Origin: Candidatus Sodalis pierantonius str. SOPE
Lineage (GTDB): Bacteria; Pseudomonadota; Gammaproteobacteria; Enterobacterales; Enterobacteriaceae
Reading direction: 5' to 3'
NCBI RefSeq assembly: GCF_000517405.1
Contig: NZ_CP006568.1
Coordinates: forward strand, 2,170,001 to 2,234,000
Length of the DNA stretch: 64,000 bases
The stretch's first letter is position 1, and each line of letters opens with the position of its first letter. The notes beneath the pieces are model-generated. The model worked only from the letters and a program-made list of their open reading frames with translations. It ran no database searches and had not been told where the DNA came from. The translations under genes were made by a program, and so were the position numbers. Positions 47,993-57,669 of the stretch are shown here, in pieces.

Positions 47993-48291
47993 TTTGTGAT
48001 GTGATTTTGGCACAAGATGTAGAAAATCGTCGCAACGATCGCACTAAAAATTGACTTTGCGCAATAAAGTTTATGTTCGAATGAATTGCTGGTCAGCGCG
48101 ATTTTTACCCGTCCGCGCGGTATCGCTTGAAATAGCTGGAAAAAGGGGAGGTAGGCGAATTTTGCCCCTTTCCCGGCAGCAAATTTGGACTTGACGGCGG
48201 TGATAAATCGGCGGTGCGCTGAGGCAACGCCACCCCCGGCACCTGGCGCAGCGGCGATGGGCGATAAAGAGAAAAGGGACCTTGTCAGCGA

Positions 48292-49803
48292 TTAAGGCTG
48301 TGCCGCGGTGATCCTACGGCGAGGCGGCGCCGGTGGATGCTGCCGGGTGATGGCGTCGTATGCTTTGCTCATGCCCAATTTGCCCGCCACGCGCTCAAGG
48401 GAAACGCGCTTTAACAGTTCGGCGGTGATGGGGCGCTTCTCGTCGTTAAACACCATCGCGCCGAGAAGCTCGGTGAACGGCTGTGATCGCACCAATGTCA
48501 TGATGAAATCCGCCTCCGATTCATGCTGACAAGGCAGGAAATAAAGGGTGTCGTCCAGCATCACGGGCTTGCCATTAATAGGCCCCACCTTCATGAAATT
48601 AAACGACTTGTAGAAGCCTGAGATGGCGACTTTCCAGGGCGCGAAGGTATAGGCGCCGACGCCAAATACCGAGAAACGCGGCTTTCCCCGATAGATAACG
48701 CTGCCCCGGGCATCGAGTCTATCCCCATGATCCATCAGGTATCGCCAGGTCTTCGGCACCGTGCCGGCGAGCGTAGCGGTATCCTCGCCGATCTCTTTCT
48801 GGGTGACGATCATGACGCGGTCCGCACGGCTCCTGCCTTTCGCCACATCGGAGCTTTTGAGCAGCGGAAAGACGATGCCGGTTTCAAGATCCACGCACTC
48901 TCCCAGGCCATTGGTCAGCAGACCGTCAACCCCCTTGGACAGCTCCATGACCTTTGAACAGTCGTGCTTCACGCCGGAGCGCCAGACGTAATGCATGTTG
49001 GTGGCAATCAGATCGCGATGGCGGAGGTACGAGTCGACATTGGAGACCAGAAACTGATCGTGAAAACCGATGGTGGACTCCGGCGCCGAGGCTTCAAGGC
49101 TGGCAAAGACATCACAGTCTTGCGAGTCATCCCCAACGGCGACCGGCAGGACAAAAAGGCAGGCTTCGACGGCGGCGCCAAAATGCTGCATGGCATCGAT
49201 CTTATAGATGGCGGCTCGACCGACCGGGTCGCCTCGCCGCCACGCTTGCCGCAGCAATTTTCGCGCCACCGAGGTCTTGACGAGCATAGCTATCCAGCCT
49301 GAGCGTCCCCGAAGCCATTCCAACTGCTTGAGCAGCATCCATTCGGAAATATCGAAGTTGGCTTTGCCGGTCAGTGCGTCCAGTCCCTTATGCCCTTGGA
49401 AATTACTTTTCGAGGGCAGATTGACGCTCTGTAGCAGCCCCAGTTCGGCATTGGTGACCCAAGAGGGGTTACCCAATACTAACCATGGCCCCGGATCGCC
49501 AGACAGCACCGCGTCCCAGTCGAGGGTAAAGAAATCGCCCTGGTCCACCCGGGCGGCGCGTCCAAGACGCATCCGGGCTTCCTTCACGTATGCCGCATTG
49601 ATTTCAAGGCCCAGCACATGCCGCGCCGCAGGGAAATGCGCAACGGCGGCCTCAAGGAAAGCGCCTTGGCCGCAGGTGGGCTCCACCACGGCGCCGGGGG
49701 AAATGCCGCGTCGAGTCAGGACGGCACACACAGCGCACGCCAGACCCAGCGGGGTTTGAAAATCCCCGAATTGCCAGACGTTCCGTTCTTTTTTGCCGGC
49801 CAT
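48292..49803 (-). CDS. DNA adenine N6-methyltransferase of a type II restriction-modification system
   Basis: 503 residues from ATG 49803, 2 bases after the nuclease stop; the upstream extension of the frame is nuclease sequence. SAM-binding motif I is VVEPTCGQGAFLEAA (residues about 38-52) and the catalytic motif is VLGNPSWVTN (about 108). The C-terminal half is presumably target recognition. The motif order I then IV fits gamma-class N6-adenine enzymes such as M.TaqI. The target site cannot be predicted. Intact, which is notable in this region. Confidence 0.82.
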   Translation of the reverse strand: MAGKKERNVWQFGDFQTPLGLACAVCAVLTRRGISPGAVVEPTCGQGAFLEAAVAHFPAARHVLGLEINAAYVKEARMRLGRAARVDQGDFFTLDWDAVLSGDPGPWLVLGNPSWVTNAELGLLQSVNLPSKSNFQGHKGLDALTGKANFDISEWMLLKQLEWLRGRSGWIAMLVKTSVARKLLRQAWRRGDPVGRAAIYKIDAMQHFGAAVEACLFVLPVAVGDDSQDCDVFASLEASAPESTIGFHDQFLVSNVDSYLRHRDLIATNMHYVWRSGVKHDCSKVMELSKGVDGLLTNGLGECVDLETGIVFPLLKSSDVAKGRSRADRVMIVTQKEIGEDTATLAGTVPKTWRYLMDHGDRLDARGSVIYRGKPRFSVFGVGAYTFAPWKVAISGFYKSFNFMKVGPINGKPVMLDDTLYFLPCQHESEADFIMTLVRSQPFTELLGAMVFNDEKRPITAELLKRVSLERVAGKLGMSKAYDAITRQHPPAPPRRRITAAQP

Positions 49804-49805
49804 GG

Positions 49806-50489
49806 TCAGCGCACCCTTTCCAGGCCGTCCACGGTACCCGCCTGTATTATCACCCGACTGTACTGGAGCCGCCATTGCAGTGCGTTTGAGATAGTGAGGT
49901 AACCTTGCAGCGGCGGTTCAGCCAAAATGGTTTCGGCAATGTTACGCGCTTCGATTTCGTCAACGGGCAAGTTTCTATCCTGGAGAAAGGCCACAATATC
50001 GTCAGCATTTCCCTCATTAGCAATAATTTGTCGCAGGCCGTGCGTCGTCTGGAAGTCGGCGGTACGGCCCTTGTCCACGAAAATCGTATGCATCATGTTC
50101 AGCCGGCCCGTACGGGCGAACGGATCGTCCACTTTCTCATAGACAAACACAATGAGGTGGTAGCTGAGACCATAGATCTTCTGACGCGCCGACTTATAGG
50201 GGCAGGAGGACTGCGGTTGGCGGATGCACGTAACCTTGATATCAACATTCAAGCTCGGCAGATCGATGCCGTTGGCCGTATTACCCGCGCCGAACCAATA
50301 ACGCTCCATGAGATGGGAGGTGAATTTGTGCTCAAGATAGGTCCCGATCGCCTTGCCGTCCGTTACTCCGTATAACGCCGGCTCATCATACTTGCTCTCA
50401 ATTTCGGCGAAATTGGCGGCTTCTGCCCACATATGCTCAAGTGTCAGGTCTATTTTATCGGCGAACACGGGTTTTCCATATTGTCGCAT
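49806..50489 (-). CDS. Probable type II restriction endonuclease
   Basis: 227 residues, directly upstream of and coupled to the methyltransferase. A PD-(D/E)xK-like arrangement is visible: GTYLEHKFTSHL (Glu), then NGIDLPSLNVDIKVT (Asp, Asp-x-Lys), followed by RQPQSSCPYKSARQKIYGL. I do not recognise the specificity. The assignment rests on gene pairing and this motif. The nuclease-first order is unusual but known. Confidence 0.7.
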   Translation of the reverse strand: MRQYGKPVFADKIDLTLEHMWAEAANFAEIESKYDEPALYGVTDGKAIGTYLEHKFTSHLMERYWFGAGNTANGIDLPSLNVDIKVTCIRQPQSSCPYKSARQKIYGLSYHLIVFVYEKVDDPFARTGRLNMMHTIFVDKGRTADFQTTHGLRQIIANEGNADDIVAFLQDRNLPVDEIEARNIAETILAEPPLQGYLTISNALQWRLQYSRVIIQAGTVDGLERVR

Positions 50490-50881
50490 GTGCCGCTCAA
50501 CCTACCACATAGCGCGCTGCCGCTCCATCTCGTTTCACGCCTTAGTCGCCTTGCGGCCCCTGGGTTGGGCTCGAGGGCAGCGTAGGTCGCAACCGTCTTC
50601 CACTGACGATCGGACGTAAGTATTCACTGCAAGACATCATTGTTTTTATTCAGGTAGTGATAACTCACGCTATCTGGTACGGCGTGAGCGGTGACCGCGT
50701 TATTATCGCGCATCGTCGATCAAGAGGCAGGCAGGTTAGTACTCCACTTTTGCCCATCCTACCTGCGCGAGCCTTCCGGCATGGGCAAAGGCGTCTTTCT
50801 TGTCATTAGTGACGATGTTGCCGGAGCCACAGCGGAGGGGGCATGATGACGCCGGCAGGCAACGCCCCGCCGGCGCTGCGC
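50490..50881. other. Intergenic region between ridA and the restriction-modification pair
   Basis: About 390 bases without a recognisable gene. In E. coli the treR-treB-treC and mgtA genes lie between nrdD and ridA; no remnant of them is seen here. Confidence 0.5.
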
Positions 50882-51268
50882 CTAGCGGCGTACGGCGATA
50901 GCTTCAATCTCGATTTTCACGTCTTTCGGCAACCGTGCGACTTCCACGCATGAGCGGGCCGGAAACGGCGCGTTATGTTCGGTGAAAAAGGCTTCATAGG
51001 TGGCGTTAATCGTCGCGAAATCGTTAAGATCTTTGACAAACACCGTTGTTTTTACGATGTCCACGACCTGTAAACCTGCCGCCTCGACGATAGCTTTGAC
51101 ATTCTCCAGCGACTGGCGCGCCTGATCGGCAACCGCTTCCGCTACCTGGCCGCTCTTCGGGCACACCGGGATCTGGCCGGAGGTAAGGATCATACTGCCG
51201 AGATCGACCGCCTGCACATAAGGACCAATGGCTGCGGGCGCGTTTTCCGTATTGATTATGCGGGTCAT
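50882..51268 (-). CDS. ridA: 2-iminobutanoate/2-iminopropanoate deaminase
   Basis: Removes reactive enamines and imines formed by PLP enzymes such as threonine dehydratase. The start at ATG 51268 (MTRIINTENAPAAIGPY, AGGAG upstream) gives 128 residues, the family length. The conserved LTSGQIPV, NVKAIVEAAGL and PARSCVEVARLPKDVKIEIEA are present; the Arg of PARSCVE contacts the substrate carboxylate. Intact. Confidence 0.96.
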   Translation of the reverse strand: MTRIINTENAPAAIGPYVQAVDLGSMILTSGQIPVCPKSGQVAEAVADQARQSLENVKAIVEAAGLQVVDIVKTTVFVKDLNDFATINATYEAFFTEHNAPFPARSCVEVARLPKDVKIEIEAIAVRR

Positions 51269-51347
51269 GGCTACTCCTGATGATTGAACATTAAGCGAAA
51301 TAACGGTGCCGGCCAGCATAGGCCATAGGCCGGCCGCTGCGAAGAGA

Positions 51348-51812
51348 TCAGGCGCTTTGAATCACCGCTTGGTGTTCAAATTCCTTCTCGCAATATTTGC
51401 ACTGTAAGTGCACCTGCTGACCGCGGACCTTGACGCGAAAACCGGAGGCCACCGGCTCGCTGCGGCTAATACAGTTACTGTTGGGGCAGGTGAGCACACC
51501 ATCTATACGCTCCGGCAATTGCAGCGTCTGTTTACGCACCACATCGTAATTATCAATACGGTTAACCGTGGCGTGCGGCGCATAGATGGCCAGCTGGTTG
51601 GCTTGTTCTTCAGTCAAAAAGACATTCTCCAGCTTGATAAGATCCTTTTTACCCTGCTGGTTGGACGGCAAATTAAGACCAATGGTAATGCGTTCATCGG
51701 TGGCGGGCAGCTTAAACAGGCTCAGCAATTTCATGCCCACCTGCGCCGGGATATGGTCGATGACCGTGCCGCGGCGTATCGCTTCGACTTGTAGTTTATT
51801 ATCTTGCGTCAT
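51348..51812 (-). CDS. pyrI: Aspartate carbamoyltransferase regulatory subunit
   Basis: Nucleotide-binding, zinc-containing regulatory chain of ATCase. 154 residues (E. coli 153). The allosteric domain (IDHIPAQVGMKLLSLF) and the zinc cysteines CPNSNC and CKYC are intact. It is separated from pyrB by an unusually long spacer of about 240 bases, where E. coli has only a few. Confidence 0.96.
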   Translation of the reverse strand: MTQDNKLQVEAIRRGTVIDHIPAQVGMKLLSLFKLPATDERITIGLNLPSNQQGKKDLIKLENVFLTEEQANQLAIYAPHATVNRIDNYDVVRKQTLQLPERIDGVLTCPNSNCISRSEPVASGFRVKVRGQQVHLQCKYCEKEFEHQAVIQSA

Positions 51813-52056
51813 GGGTGATTCCCCCTTATGCGCCTGCTTTTGATCAGGCGGTTTACTCAGTATGCAGCGTCGTCGCCGGTGGTCCTGATCCCCGTCAGCC
51901 GGGCGCGGCGGCTATCGGGCCACACCGTGCCGGCGGGCTGGCGAAGGGCACGGGCGGCGCATCTCAGCCGGCGGCCTAAACCTTGCAGCCGTAGCGCACC
52001 AGACCGTAAGCGCCGCGTCAACCGCTGACCCGGCGCAGCACCAACGATACGCGCTG

Positions 52057-53040
52057 TTATGCTAGCCGGATGGTGTCCGGGTGTCTATCGGCAATCGCGC
52101 GCCGGACAGCATCACCCTCCGAGGGCGAGAACGCCGGCCGCCGCGCGGGACGGGCAAAAATTCCGTTACCGGCCTGCTGGAAATAATACGCATACGGCGT
52201 GCGGTCCACGTCAATGGCGATTTCATCCACTCGCGGCAGCGAATGCAAAACCTTCAGGTTAGCGCGCGCCTGTTGTAAATCGCCGGCATGCAGCACGAAC
52301 GGTGCTTTCACGTTGGCATATTCCGAGGGATCCAGCCGCTCTTTCTGCACCCGGGTCATATAGAGGATATACAGCGCCGGCACCACTTCTTCAATGCTGG
52401 TGTGGAGACTGTAAGCGATTCCCTTTTCCTCCAGCATGTGCAGGATGTGGGCCGGCATCGCCAACGCCTGCGGCGCGATAAAATAGAAGCGGTTGCCGTC
52501 GAATTTGGCCAGCGCTTGAGTCAGTGAATGCACGGTACGGCCGTATTTTAGATCGCCTACCATAGCGATGCTGAGATGATCCAGACGACCCTGGGTTTCT
52601 TGAATGGTGAACAGATCCAAAAGGGTCTGGGTCGGATGCTGATTGGCGCCGTCGCCGGCGTTCAAAATCGGCACCTGTCCGGAGAATTCGGTGGCGAGCC
52701 GGGCCGCCCCTTCCTGCGGATGGCGCATCACGATGGCGTCGACATACGTGCTGATGACCGAGATGGCGTCGGCCAGCGTCTCGCCTTTTTTACCGAGCGA
52801 GGTATTGTCGGCATCGGGGAAACCGACGACCGAAGCGCCCAGCCGGTGAATAGCGGTTTCAAACGACAGGCGGGTTCGGGTCGAAGCCTCGAAAAAACAG
52901 CTGGCAATGACTTTGTGTTTCAGTAATTCCGGCTGCGGCCGGGCCTTAAGCGCGGCGGCGGTGGTTAACACCATTTCCAACTCCCCGCGGCTCAGGTCGT
53001 TAATGGAAATGAGATGCTTTTGATAAAGGGGATTCACCAT
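52057..53040 (-). CDS. pyrB: Aspartate carbamoyltransferase catalytic subunit, altered C-terminus
   Basis: Condenses carbamoyl phosphate and aspartate in pyrimidine synthesis. 327 residues against 311 in E. coli. Active-site motifs are intact: ASTRTRLSFE, HPTQTLLDLF, and QAGNGIFAR near the end. After FAR the expected helix (like QALLALVL) is replaced by PARRPAFSPSEGD and 17 more residues. A neighbouring frame reads AAAGVLALGG then stop, so a small indel near 52145 probably changed and lengthened the tail. Activity may be reduced rather than lost. Confidence 0.92.
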   Translation of the reverse strand: MVNPLYQKHLISINDLSRGELEMVLTTAAALKARPQPELLKHKVIASCFFEASTRTRLSFETAIHRLGASVVGFPDADNTSLGKKGETLADAISVISTYVDAIVMRHPQEGAARLATEFSGQVPILNAGDGANQHPTQTLLDLFTIQETQGRLDHLSIAMVGDLKYGRTVHSLTQALAKFDGNRFYFIAPQALAMPAHILHMLEEKGIAYSLHTSIEEVVPALYILYMTRVQKERLDPSEYANVKAPFVLHAGDLQQARANLKVLHSLPRVDEIAIDVDRTPYAYYFQQAGNGIFARPARRPAFSPSEGDAVRRAIADRHPDTIRLA

Positions 53041-53106
53041 CTTTCCTTCCTCCTTATAGGTGCCGGTAATGCCGTCGGGTGACGTAGGGCGAGCCGATTT
53101 GCGTCC

Positions 53107-53131
53107 AAAAAAAAGCCCCTCATTGAGGGGC
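53107..53131 (-). terminator. pyrBI attenuator
   Basis: On the minus strand GCCCCT, loop CAATG, AGGGGC is followed by eight T. The leader-peptide stop codon lies inside the hairpin, as in the E. coli UTP-sensing attenuator. Confidence 0.9.
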
Positions 53132-53227
53132 GATAATAACAGAATATAACGGGAGCAGCCGTGGCGCCTGGTCGCCAGCGTGAAACGTATGCAGCTGAAT
53201 ATAAGCCAACGTGCTGATGCTGTGCAT
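53120..53227 (-). CDS. pyrL: pyrBI operon leader peptide
   Basis: 35-residue frame (MHSISTLAYIQLHTFHAGD...) starting at 53227, with GGAGG 5 bases upstream and ending in the attenuator hairpin. Translation close behind RNA polymerase would prevent hairpin formation when UTP is low. Sequence conservation of such leaders is poor; the position is the evidence. Confidence 0.75.
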   Translation of the reverse strand: MHSISTLAYIQLHTFHAGDQAPRLLPLYSVIIAPQ

Positions 53228-53412
53228 GATTCCTCCCGGCAAATTGCCCGGCATTATACGCAGGTGGTTTTCTACTTCAAGCCTAAATCTTGTCCGACGG
53301 CAACGAAAAGGAACCATTTAGTCGGCGCGGTAAAATAACTGACGGATTGCTCTCACCTTTCACCCATTTCTTATTTTACACTAAAACGACTTTTCATTTT
53401 CAGGGAACTATT

Positions 53413-53880
53413 ATGATCACCGGTAACGTCAATCATCTTGAATTCATTCCGTATCTGCCCGCCAAATTGCGCGCCGCCATCGATTACGTCAAACGCCACA
53501 TTAATGATGAGACGCCCTTGGGCAAGCATGATATCGAGGGCAATGAAGTGTTTGTTATCGTTTCCAATGATGTGACGGAACCGCGCCAGGCGCGCCGTGC
53601 CGAATATCATGCCAAATATCTTGATATCCAGATTTTGCTGCGTGGTACCGAAGCGCAATGCTACAGCACGCTGCCGGCGGGTAAACCGGATACCGACCGG
53701 CTGGAAGAAAAAGATATCGCCTTTCTGCCGTCGGGCCAGCATGAAAAACAGGTAGTGCTGCAGGCGGGGGATTTCGTGGTGTATTTCCCCGGTGAAGTGC
53801 ATACGCCGCTGTGCGCGGTGGGCAAGCCGGCGAATATTCGCAAGGCGGTGATAAAAATCGACGCGGCGCGGGCGATTTAA
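53413..53880 (+). CDS. tabA: YhcH/YjgK/YiaL family protein TabA
   Basis: 155 residues (E. coli TabA 150), a cupin-fold protein of the DUF386 family linked to toxin-antitoxin-controlled biofilm formation in E. coli. The conserved EYHAKYLDIQILLRG and GDFVVYFPGEVHTPLC (metal-site His and Glu) are present. The start at 53413 is preceded by CAGGG. The position between pyrB and argI fits the E. coli neighbourhood. Intact. Confidence 0.88.
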   Translation: MITGNVNHLEFIPYLPAKLRAAIDYVKRHINDETPLGKHDIEGNEVFVIVSNDVTEPRQARRAEYHAKYLDIQILLRGTEAQCYSTLPAGKPDTDRLEEKDIAFLPSGQHEKQVVLQAGDFVVYFPGEVHTPLCAVGKPANIRKAVIKIDAARAI

Positions 53881-54132
53881 GCGCGACGCCGACCTCCGCC
53901 GCGGCCGGCCCGAGGTGTGCTACCGCGTTACCCTTGGCGCCTCGTCGCCGTGGGCCGCGGCGCGGTTTCCCAACATCAGCTTGAGCGCAAAGGATGCCCC
54001 ACTGCGTGCGGCAGTAGTGTAGCAGCAGAAACAACGACGCTGATCCGCGCTTGGCGGCGTTGTGCGCCGCCAGCAATAAAGGCAATCGCCGGATTTTGGC
54101 GGCAGTCATTCGGCGTCATAAGCGGGCGCTAA

Positions 54133-55149
54133 TTAACCGGCTGACGGCTGCGTCAGCGTCGCCACCATGACGGCTTTGATGGTATGCAGGCGGTTTTCCA
54201 CCTGATCGAACACCACGCTGTGCGCGGACTCAAATACCTCGTCGGTCACTTCCATGCCGCCCGCCAAGCCGTATTGTTCCGCCATTTGCCTGCCGAGGGT
54301 GGTTTGATCGTCATGGAACGCGGGCAGACAGTGCAAAAACTTCACCCGTGGATTGCCGGTCTGACGCAGCATGGCCATATTGACCTGATAGGCGCGCAGA
54401 AGCGTGATGCGTTCCTGCCATATGCTTTTGTCCTCGCCCATGGATACCCACACATCGGTATAGATAAAGTCCACCGTCTGCACGCCGGCGGCGATATCTT
54501 CGGTAAGGGTAATATCGCCGCCGTTTTGCTGCGCCAATCGACGACAGGTTGTCACCAGCTCTTGATCCGGCCAGCAGGCGCTCGGCGCCACCAACCGCAA
54601 ATCGATACCGGTTAGCGCCGCCGCTTCCAGCAGCGTATTGCCCATGTTATTGCGCGCATCGCCGACATAGGCCAGTGACATTTGATTAAAAGTTTTTTCC
54701 GGCAAATATTCCTGCATGGTCATCAGGTCAGCCAGCAATTGGGTAGGATGGAACTCGGTCGTAAGCCCGTTCCATACCGGCACGCCGGCATGACGCGCCA
54801 GCGTTTCGACGATCCCTTGGCCATAGCCGCGGTATTGAATTCCGTCATACATACGGCCTAGTACCCGAGCGGTATCCTTTATGGATTCTTTATGGCCTAT
54901 CTGGCTACCGCTCGGCCCCAAATAGGTAACGCGGGCACCCTGATCAAAGGCGGCAACTTCGAAAGAGCAGCGGGTACGGGTCGAATCTTTTTCGAAGATG
55001 AGCGCAATATTTTTACCGGCCAGGCGCGGCGTCTCGCCGCCGGCGCGCTTCTGGCGCTTCAGGTCGGCGGCCAGCATCAGTAACTGATTAATTTCAGCAG
55101 AGGTAAAATCCATTAACCTCAGCAAATTGCGTTGAACTAACTGATTCAT
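54133..55149 (-). CDS. argI: Ornithine carbamoyltransferase
   Basis: Makes citrulline from ornithine and carbamoyl phosphate. The open frame begins at 55164 (MKKRMMNQLVQ); MNQLVQRNLLRLMDFT at 55149 fits the family N-terminus better and gives 338 residues. Carbamoyl-phosphate motif DSTRTRCSFE, FHPTQLLADL, and the ornithine loop FLHCLPAFHD are intact. Two ARG boxes lie upstream. The start choice among the three nearby ATG codons is uncertain. Confidence 0.94.
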   Translation of the reverse strand: MNQLVQRNLLRLMDFTSAEINQLLMLAADLKRQKRAGGETPRLAGKNIALIFEKDSTRTRCSFEVAAFDQGARVTYLGPSGSQIGHKESIKDTARVLGRMYDGIQYRGYGQGIVETLARHAGVPVWNGLTTEFHPTQLLADLMTMQEYLPEKTFNQMSLAYVGDARNNMGNTLLEAAALTGIDLRLVAPSACWPDQELVTTCRRLAQQNGGDITLTEDIAAGVQTVDFIYTDVWVSMGEDKSIWQERITLLRAYQVNMAMLRQTGNPRVKFLHCLPAFHDDQTTLGRQMAEQYGLAGGMEVTDEVFESAHSVVFDQVENRLHTIKAVMVATLTQPSAG

Positions 55150-55184
55150 CATCCGTTTCTTCATGAATACCCTGTCAAACAGGT

Positions 55185-55219
55185 TGAATTAAAATTCACT
55201 TTATATGTATTAATATTCA
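55185..55219 (-). promoter_or_regulatory. Two ARG boxes upstream of argI
   Basis: TGAATTAAAATTCA (55185-55198) is a perfect inverted ArgR half-site pair; TGTATTAATATTCA (55206-55219) is a second with one mismatch. Their centres are 21 bases apart, the usual spacing for an ArgR hexamer, so arginine repression is probably retained. Confidence 0.88.
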
Positions 55220-55321
55220 AATTCAAGTGCTAACAGCAAATCTTTCACCATTAAGCTGGAGCCGCACCCGTCGGTGTGTGAAAATAGCCCTCCTACAGGC
55301 CGACGTATTGAGGACAGGGGC

Positions 55322-55762
55322 ATGGCACATTCATTTCTTGAAGAGCAACGCGAAGAGACGCGTCTAATTATTGACGAACTGCTGGAAGACGGCAGCGATC
55401 CTGAGGCGCTTTATACCATCGAACATCATCTCTCCGCGGACAATTTTGACACCCTGGAGAAAGTCGCGGTAGAGGCCTTCAAACTGGGTTACGAAGTCAC
55501 CGATGCCGAAGAGCTGGAAGTGGAAGGCGGCGAAACGCTGATGTGCTGTGATGCGGTCAGTGAAGTCGCATTGCAGGCGGAGCTTATCGATGCACAGGTA
55601 GAACAGCTCTTTACCCTGGCGCAGCGCCTGGGGGTAAATTACGACGGCTGGGGCACTTATTTCGAGGATCCTGACGGAGAGGATGAAGAAGGCGATGAGT
55701 TCGATCAAGACGAAGACGACGACCCGGCGGATAGCGACGAGGTGCCCGCCACACGCCATTGA
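55322..55762 (+). CDS. rraB: Ribonuclease E inhibitor RraB
   Basis: Acidic protein that binds RNase E and alters RNA decay. 146 residues (E. coli 138), with LEEQREETRLIIDELLEDGSD near the start, split here as LEEQREETRLII and DELLEDGSDPEAL, then DGWGTYFEDPDGED and a highly acidic tail. ATG 55322 follows GGACAGGGG. Convergent with the IS256 copy 64 bases downstream. Intact. Confidence 0.93.
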   Translation: MAHSFLEEQREETRLIIDELLEDGSDPEALYTIEHHLSADNFDTLEKVAVEAFKLGYEVTDAEELEVEGGETLMCCDAVSEVALQAELIDAQVEQLFTLAQRLGVNYDGWGTYFEDPDGEDEEGDEFDQDEDDDPADSDEVPATRH

Positions 55763-55826
55763 TTGCCCCCCCGCCGCTGACCGCGAAGGTCGGCTGAAGG
55801 ATGATGCGAATAACGGTCGTCGCCGG

Positions 55827-57140
55827 GACCCTGTACACGATTCTGTGTAAATGCCTTTTCTCAGAAGTGACCGTCCAGGCGGTCACCGAACTCGATAATA
55901 AAGCGGCTCATTGCCATGCGCCAGTCCCTCAAAGGCATTGTCCATTTCTGTGAGGCCGCCTGTATCGCCAGCCACACCACCTTTTTCACTGCGTCGTCGG
56001 TCGGGAACACCTTGCGCTTTTTGATGGCATGCCGGATCACGCTGTTTAACGACTCAATGGCGTTGGTCGTGTAGATCACCTTGCGGATGTCCGTTGGGTA
56101 GGCAAAGAACGTGGCCAGATTGGCCCAGTTTGCCTGCCAGCTTCGACTTATTTGCGGGTAGCGGATGTCCCAGGCACTGGAGAACGCTTCCAGCGCCTGC
56201 AAGCCGGCTTCTTCCGTAGGGGCCTGATAGATAGCTTTCAGGTCGCGGGTGACGGCCTTGTAGTCCTTCCAGGAGACGAACCGCAGGCTGTTGCGCACCA
56301 TATGCACGATACACAGCTGGAGCCGCGCCTCCGGATACACCGCGTTAATAGCGTTAGGGAAACCTTTCAGCTCGTCTACGCAGGCGATAAGGATATCGTT
56401 CAGGCCGCGGTTTTTCAGCTCTGTCAGCACGTTCAGCCAAAACTTTGCGCCTTCATTTTCGGCCAGCCACATACCTAGCAACTCTTTCTGGCCTTCGATG
56501 TTGATACCCAGCGCCAGGAACACAGATTTGTTGATGATGCGGCTGTCCTGCCGGACTTTTAGAACGATACAGTCAAGATAAACAATGAGATAGACTGCAT
56601 CCAGAGGCCGGTTTTGCCATTCGACAACCTGCTCCATGACCGCATCGGTGACCTTTGAGACCAGCGCCGGCGAGACATCGGCGTCATACAGCTCTTTGAA
56701 CGCGGCGGTGATCTCGCGGGTGGTCATCCCTTTGGCGTACAACGATAAAATCTGGTTATCCATCCCGGTAATCCGGGTCTGGTTCTTCTTCACCAGTTGC
56801 GGTTCAAAGGAACCGTCACGATCGCGCGGAGTACGCAGCGCCAGCGGGCCATCGCCAGTGGTAACGGTTTTTGTGGAATAGCCGTTGCGGGCGTTGGTCC
56901 CCGGTTTAGGCTGATTTTTATCGTAGCCGAGGTGATGGGTCATTTCGGCATTGAGAATTGCTTCAACGCTGATTTTTTTCAGCAGCCGATCGAAGTGACT
57001 GAGATCTTCAGGGGTTTTGAGATTTTTGGCCAGTTCGTTAGCCAGAGCCTGCAACTGTTTTCGTCCATAAATTAACCTGTTTTTAATGTTGGATTGAACA
57101 TATCAAAATCAGGCAAATACACAAATTTCTAAACAGGCTC
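55827..57140 (-). mobile_element. IS256-family element, copy 3 (complete, with target duplication)
   Basis: 1314 bases beginning GACCCTGT and ending AGGCTC, with a perfect 8-base duplication GTCGCCGG (55819-55826 and 57141-57148). This copy defines the element ends and the duplication length. It lies between rraB and the 3' end of yjgM. Confidence 0.96.
55861..57068 (-). pseudogene. IS256-family transposase (early frameshift)
   Basis: Compared with copies 1 and 2, one A is missing in the fourth codon region (GACGAAAACAG for GACGAAAAACAG), so reading from ATG 57068 shifts after three residues. A TTG at 57054 could restart translation at LQALANELAKN, giving 397 residues. CVDELKGFPNAI also differs from the CVDGLKGFPDAI of copy 1. 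Confidence 0.88.
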
Positions 57141-57173
57141 GTCGCCGGCGCTATTCGCGTCCACCCAGACGGT

Positions 57174-57669
57174 TTATAATGTTTTCAACATGGTGACTTC
57201 ACAGTCGACGTGGCCGGTATTGCCCATCGGGCCAGTGATATGGCAAAAGCCCAGCTGCTCATAGAGGGCAATAGCGCGATCCAGGGGGGGCGGTGGTTTC
57301 CAGATAACAATGGCGGAAACCCTGCTCGCGGGCAAGCATCAGCGCGCGCTGCGCCAGCTCCCACGCCACCCCCCGTTCGGGCAGGAAATACATTTTTTGC
57401 AGTTCGCAAACCTCTTCGTTTGCGCCGCTCAGCGGCGCCACGCCGCCTCCGCCCGCCAGCTGCCCGTGCAACTCAATGACCCAATAGGCGCTGCGTGGCT
57501 GGCTATAGAGCTCATAGAGATGATCGAGGTTGGGATCGGAAACGGTATAGCCTTTATCCGCCGTCAGGCCGAATTCGGCGGAAACCCGACGGATCACCTG
57601 CGCGATAGCGTTATTGTCTGCCGACGTTATTGGACGCACCCGTATGGCATCTGCAGAGGTAGTGGACAT
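57174..57669 (-). pseudogene. yjgM: GNAT-family N-acetyltransferase YjgM (frameshifted)
   Basis: From ATG 57669 the frame matches YjgM (SAEFGLTADKGYTVSDPNLD, then CELQKMYFLP and GFRHCYLETT). After LETTAP an extra C in a seven-C run near 57283 shifts the frame. The true C-terminus (LDRAIALYEQLGF ... GHVDCEVTMLKTL) follows in the next frame to 57174. Single lesion, otherwise well conserved. Confidence 0.9.
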
